A DNA stretch of 64,000 nt, taken from contig JAEYUO010000042.1 of the NCBI GenBank assembly GCA_023432465.1, positions 1 to 64,000 of the forward strand, written 5' to 3'. Position 1 is the first letter of the stretch; the number at the start of each line of letters is the position of its first letter. The DNA is from Planctomycetota bacterium (GTDB lineage: Bacteria; Planctomycetota; Phycisphaerae; Phycisphaerales; UBA1924). Below, in pieces: positions 61,486-64,000 of the stretch. Position numbers and translations under genes: made by a program. A model generated the notes under the pieces. That model was not told the DNA's origin. It worked only from the letters and a program-made list of their open reading frames with translations, and did not search any database.

Positions 61486-62136
61486 ATGACCACCAGCGTT
61501 CAAACCACCTCACGTCGCACCTTCGGGTTCGCGGCCAAGCTCGTCGGCCTCGCCGCCGTCGGCTTCGGCATGTTCCTTGGCGGATGCAACAACGGCATGA
61601 AGGACGAGAATGCCGCCCTCATGCAGGAGAACGCCGCGCTGCGCGAGCGTGTCACGCAGATGGAGACGAACCAGTCCGCGATGCAGCAGCAGCTCGCCGC
61701 GGCCCAGACGCGTCAGCCCGCCGAGCCCACCGATGGCGGCTGGGCGACCGACACGGGCACGAGCCGCAACACCGGGCGTGCGCAGACCCGCGAGACCGTG
61801 ATCCCGATCTCCGGCGACATCCTGTTTGACTCCGGCCAGGCCACCCTGAAGGCGACGGCCAAGAAGGACCTCGACCGCGTGGTCTCGCAGATCCGCCAGC
61901 ACTCCGGCTCGACGGTCCGGATCGAGGGCCACACCGATACCGACCCCATTCGCAAGTCGAAGTGGGGCAGCAACGAGGCGCTCTCCAAGGCCCGCGCCGA
62001 TGCGGTCCGCGACTACCTCGTCTCCAAGGGCATCTCTCGCAGCGACATTACCACCGTCGGCATGGGCGCTGCGGCCCCCAAGGGCAGCAAGGCGGCCTCC
62101 CGCCGCGTCGAGGTCGTGATCGTGGACACCTACTGA
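61486..62136 (+). CDS. pal: Pal/OmpA-family peptidoglycan-associated lipoprotein
   Basis: 216 residues. A Tat/Sec-like N-terminus (SRRTFGFAAKLVGLAAVGFG) ends in lipobox LGGC. A short coiled coil (MQENAALRERVTQMETN) and a linker precede the OmpA-C domain: SGDILFDSGQATLK, IEGHTDTDPI and the peptidoglycan-binding LSKARADAVRDYLVSKGI. It tethers the outer membrane to the cell wall. The ATG at 61486 gives the proper signal. No tol genes are adjacent. Confidence 0.9.
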   Translation: MTTSVQTTSRRTFGFAAKLVGLAAVGFGMFLGGCNNGMKDENAALMQENAALRERVTQMETNQSAMQQQLAAAQTRQPAEPTDGGWATDTGTSRNTGRAQTRETVIPISGDILFDSGQATLKATAKKDLDRVVSQIRQHSGSTVRIEGHTDTDPIRKSKWGSNEALSKARADAVRDYLVSKGISRSDITTVGMGAAAPKGSKAASRRVEVVIVDTY

Positions 62137-62180
62137 TTCGTCGGTCCGGTAAGTCGCCGTGCGCAAGCCGGGATCCGGGC

Positions 62181-62186
62181 TATACT
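62181..62186 (+). promoter_or_regulatory. Possible -10 element TATACT upstream of tRNA-Val
   Basis: TATACT preceded by GGGC lies 72 bases before tRNA-Val and after the pal stop. It may drive the tRNA; no -35 was identified. Confidence 0.3.
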
Positions 62187-62197
62187 TGAACTCACCG

Positions 62198-62223
62198 TCG
62201 GGCCGGTCGAAAGGCCGGCCCGA
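62198..62223 (+). terminator. Hairpin between pal and tRNA-Val
   Basis: TCGGGCCGG/CCGGCCCGA, a perfect 9-bp stem with an 8-base loop, 61 bases past the pal stop. No T-tract. It could end the pal transcript or be part of the tRNA precursor. Confidence 0.45.
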
Positions 62224-62258
62224 TGCTTCAGGCGGGGCTTCGGCCTTGCTGAAATCTC

Positions 62259-62332
62259 GGGCGATTGGCGCAGTTGGCTAGCGCGCATGCATGACACGCA
62301 TGAGGTCACAGGTTCGAGCCCTGTATCGCCCA
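62259..62332 (+). tRNA. tRNA-Val (anticodon GAC)
   Basis: A 74-base cloverleaf. Acceptor GGGCGAT/ATCGCCC, D-stem GCGC/GCGC, anticodon stem CATGC/GCATG with loop ATGACAC (anticodon GAC at 62293-62295), T-stem ACAGG/CCTGT with loop TTCGAGC, discriminator A. CCA is not encoded. Reads GTC and GTT. Confidence 0.95.
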
Positions 62333-62399
62333 CTTCCTGGATGATCGCACCCCCTCTGGTTTGCTTCGGGCAAGGCGGAGTTGCTGGCGGGCGATCAGC

Positions 62400-62415
62400 G
62401 CCGGGAGCGATGCAC
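62400..62415 (+). repeat. 16-base repeat, copy 2 (upstream of the glycosyltransferase gene)
   Basis: Exact copy of the element at 61426-61441, 88 bases before the ATG of the family 4 glycosyltransferase gene. Confidence 0.7.
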
Positions 62416-62503
62416 CTCCGGCTCACCATCCGCATCGCCCCTGTCGATAACCACTACACGCAAAGACTGTGAAGAACCGCCGCGTTCGGCGGTTGTGTCC
62501 ACC

Positions 62504-63748
62504 ATGAGCACCCCCGCATCCACTGCCGTCGCCGGATCATCGCCCGATGCGGCCTGTGCGCAGGGTGAACGCGCAAGGGTGAATATTGGGATCCTGACGA
62601 CCGCGCCAACTCCGTACCGGCTCGCGCTGCACCGCAGGATCGATCGGGAGCTGCCGGAGGTCCGGCTGTTCTCGATGTATTCCCACGATATGGGAGATCA
62701 ACCGTGGGCCCTGGACGCAGGCGAGGGCGACCGGACGGTCAGCTTTGGCGCGGGCGAGCGGGCGGACCGCGGGTCGAAGGTGTCGGAGTATCCGCGCGAT
62801 TGGGCCAAGGGGGGCAGGATGATTCGCTGGGTGCGAGATCATGGGCTGCGCGCGGTGGTGGTGGGGGGATACAACGACCTGGCAAGACTTCGGCTCATCC
62901 GCTGGTGCCGAAGCGCAGGGGTGCGTGTGTTTCTCAACGCGGATTCCAATGTCCATCTCGATGTGGCGACGGGCCTGCGCGCTGCGGCGAAGCGAGCGTT
63001 GGTCGGGTGGGTGGTGCGCCGGTGCGATGGCATCCTGCCGTGCGGAAACTTCGGGCGCGAGTACTTCCTGCGGTACGGCGCGGAGAACGGGCGGATCTTC
63101 GATTTTCCGTATGAGCCGGATTACGCGTTGATCGAGCAGTTGCCGCGGGAGGAGATCGACCGTGCCTGCCAGAGCCTGGGCCTGAAGCCGGGCCGCCGCC
63201 GGATGGTCTTCTGCGCCCGCATGACGGACTTCAAGAAGCCGGACATGGCCATCGATGCGTTCGCCGCGATCGCCGAGCGTCGCCCGGAGTGGGACCTTGT
63301 GCTGATCGGCAGCGGTCCGATGCTCGAGCAGATGAAGACCCGCGTGCCGGATCGAATCAAAGACCGTGTCACCTTTGCTGGGTTTATCGGCGAGCAGCGG
63401 ACCATCAGCGCGATCTACCGCGCAAGCGATGTGTTCGTCCACCCCTCGATCTACGAGCCGTGGGGCGTGGTGATCAACGAGGCGGTATGCGCGGGCATGG
63501 CGATTGTCGCGGCACGGACTGTCGGCGCTGCCGGCGAACTGCTGCGCGACGGCGTGAACGGCCGCGCGTTCGAGCCGGGGGACCTCGCCGGCATGACCAA
63601 GTCCTTGCTGGATGCGACCGACCCGGCAAACCTGCCGCGATACAAGGCCGCCTCGGCGGAGGTGCTCGCAGATTGGCGGCACCGCGGCGACCCGGTCCAG
63701 GGCCTCCGCCGTGCGCTGGTAGCGACGGGGGTCCTTGAAGTCTCCTGA
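62504..63748 (+). CDS. Glycosyltransferase family 4
   Basis: 414 residues, GT-B fold. The acceptor domain starts NIGILTTAPTPYRLALHRRI. The donor domain has VFCARMTDFKKPDMAIDAFA, LIGSGPM and the E-x7-E motif in HPSIYEPWGVVINEAVCAG followed by the typical GAAGELLRDGVNGRAFEPGD. It most likely adds a sugar to a cell-surface polysaccharide. The ATG at 62504 follows a non-conserved stretch. It stands alone between tRNA-Val and a hairpin. Confidence 0.85.
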   Translation: MSTPASTAVAGSSPDAACAQGERARVNIGILTTAPTPYRLALHRRIDRELPEVRLFSMYSHDMGDQPWALDAGEGDRTVSFGAGERADRGSKVSEYPRDWAKGGRMIRWVRDHGLRAVVVGGYNDLARLRLIRWCRSAGVRVFLNADSNVHLDVATGLRAAAKRALVGWVVRRCDGILPCGNFGREYFLRYGAENGRIFDFPYEPDYALIEQLPREEIDRACQSLGLKPGRRRMVFCARMTDFKKPDMAIDAFAAIAERRPEWDLVLIGSGPMLEQMKTRVPDRIKDRVTFAGFIGEQRTISAIYRASDVFVHPSIYEPWGVVINEAVCAGMAIVAARTVGAAGELLRDGVNGRAFEPGDLAGMTKSLLDATDPANLPRYKAASAEVLADWRHRGDPVQGLRRALVATGVLEVS

Positions 63749-63761
63749 TGTCCCAATGAAA

Positions 63762-63787
63762 ACGCCCCCGCGTTTCCGCGAGGGCGT
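63762..63787 (+). terminator. Hairpin after the glycosyltransferase gene
   Basis: An 11-position stem with one C-A mismatch (ACGCCCCCGCG/CGCGAGGGCGT) and loop TTTC, 13 bases past the stop; no T-tract. From here to 63869 nothing else is seen. Confidence 0.6.
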
Positions 63788-63869
63788 CGGTAACTCCGTC
63801 GGGTCGGGGCGCAGCGACATCGCGCACTCCTTCCGGAGATGCTCACCCGTCCGTGGTCGGTCGCGGTGA

Positions 63870-64000
63870 TCAGGGATCGGTCGCCCGCGGCACGCCGCCG
63901 CTGGCTACTGGATACCTACGCGATGGGATTCCGAAGTCGCGCGCGAGGGTGGCGAGAGCAACCCAGGCGTCAACTCTGTTGCCGCCGTCACGAAAGATCT
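63870..64000 (-). CDS. Possible C-terminal end of a minus-strand gene (partial)
   Basis: From the right edge a minus-strand frame reads about 43 codons to TGA at 63870-63872. The predicted peptide contains DGGNRVDAWVALATLARDFG and looks protein-like, and its third codon positions are mostly G or C. It is too short for a family call, and the gene would start outside the window. Confidence 0.35.
   Translation of the reverse strand, partial: IFRDGGNRVDAWVALATLARDFGIPSRRYPVASGGVPRATDP

Noticed and set aside
1..64000. CRISPR arrays, insertion sequences, prophage or restriction systems
   Set aside because: I saw no regular spacer-repeat array, transposase, integrase, phage or restriction-modification gene; the Uma2 protein is nuclease-like but has no system around it.

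Overview
The window is a high-GC (roughly two thirds G+C) stretch of bacterial chromosome made almost entirely of housekeeping and cell-envelope genes. The best guess at the source is a planctomycete of the class Phycisphaerae. The evidence is a C-terminal GC-type dockerin on a multiheme cytochrome, very large pseudopilin-like proteins, a planctomycete-style ECF sigma factor, a DUF1844 protein, and KdsB and lipoproteins that point to a diderm envelope. No insertion sequence, prophage, CRISPR array or rRNA was seen. There are three tRNA genes: Arg-TCT, Pro-TGG and Val-GAC.

Layout. 1-5.97 kb: a lipoprotein cut by the left edge, DUF1844, succinate dehydrogenase sdhC-sdhA (no sdhB follows), mnmA, and heme o synthase ctaB facing it. 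6.1-9.4 kb: tRNA-Arg, a zinc-ribbon membrane protein, then def, fmt and a HEIGH-motif protein on the minus strand. 9.5-20 kb: a plus-strand run of TPR protein, kdsB, alaS, the membrane half of ATP synthase (atpZ, atpI, atpB, atpE, atpF, atpH) and pgk. The F1 genes alpha, gamma, beta and epsilon are absent. 20-25 kb: an ArnT-like glycosyltransferase, an SthA-type transhydrogenase, the DNA polymerase III delta-prime subunit and a MazG-like pyrophosphohydrolase. 25-31 kb: a COG3014/LpoB lipoprotein pair, then on the minus strand a PpiD/SurA-like chaperone, ribosomal protein uS4 and an LdhA-like dehydrogenase. 31-38 kb: purF, GNAT and Uma2 genes, an Old Yellow Enzyme and a zinc alcohol dehydrogenase on the minus strand, mqnD of the futalosine menaquinone route, and a transglutaminase-like membrane protein. 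38-42.8 kb: the dockerin-tagged pentaheme cytochrome, a fused pseudouridine synthase-methyltransferase, and a CoaB-only protein.

42.9-58.7 kb is the most distinctive region: pilB, pilT, then genes in the order gspE-F-G-H-I-J-K. The pseudopilin-like genes overlap or nearly touch, and each is about two to five times the usual family size, ending in a 1573-residue GspK-like protein. 58.7-64 kb: tRNA-Pro, a diiron/metallo-beta-lactamase-fold protein, an ECF sigma factor, a BtpA-family protein, a Pal/OmpA lipoprotein, tRNA-Val, a family 4 glycosyltransferase, and perhaps the end of a minus-strand gene at the right edge.

One theme crosses the window. At least eight genes (mnmA, fmt, def, alaS, sthA, holB, Uma2, mqnD) have a TAC-type -10 hexamer ending only 6-9 bases before the ATG and no Shine-Dalgarno sequence, which predicts leaderless or nearly leaderless mRNAs. 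Other genes use strong Shine-Dalgarno sequences, often before TTG or GTG starts.
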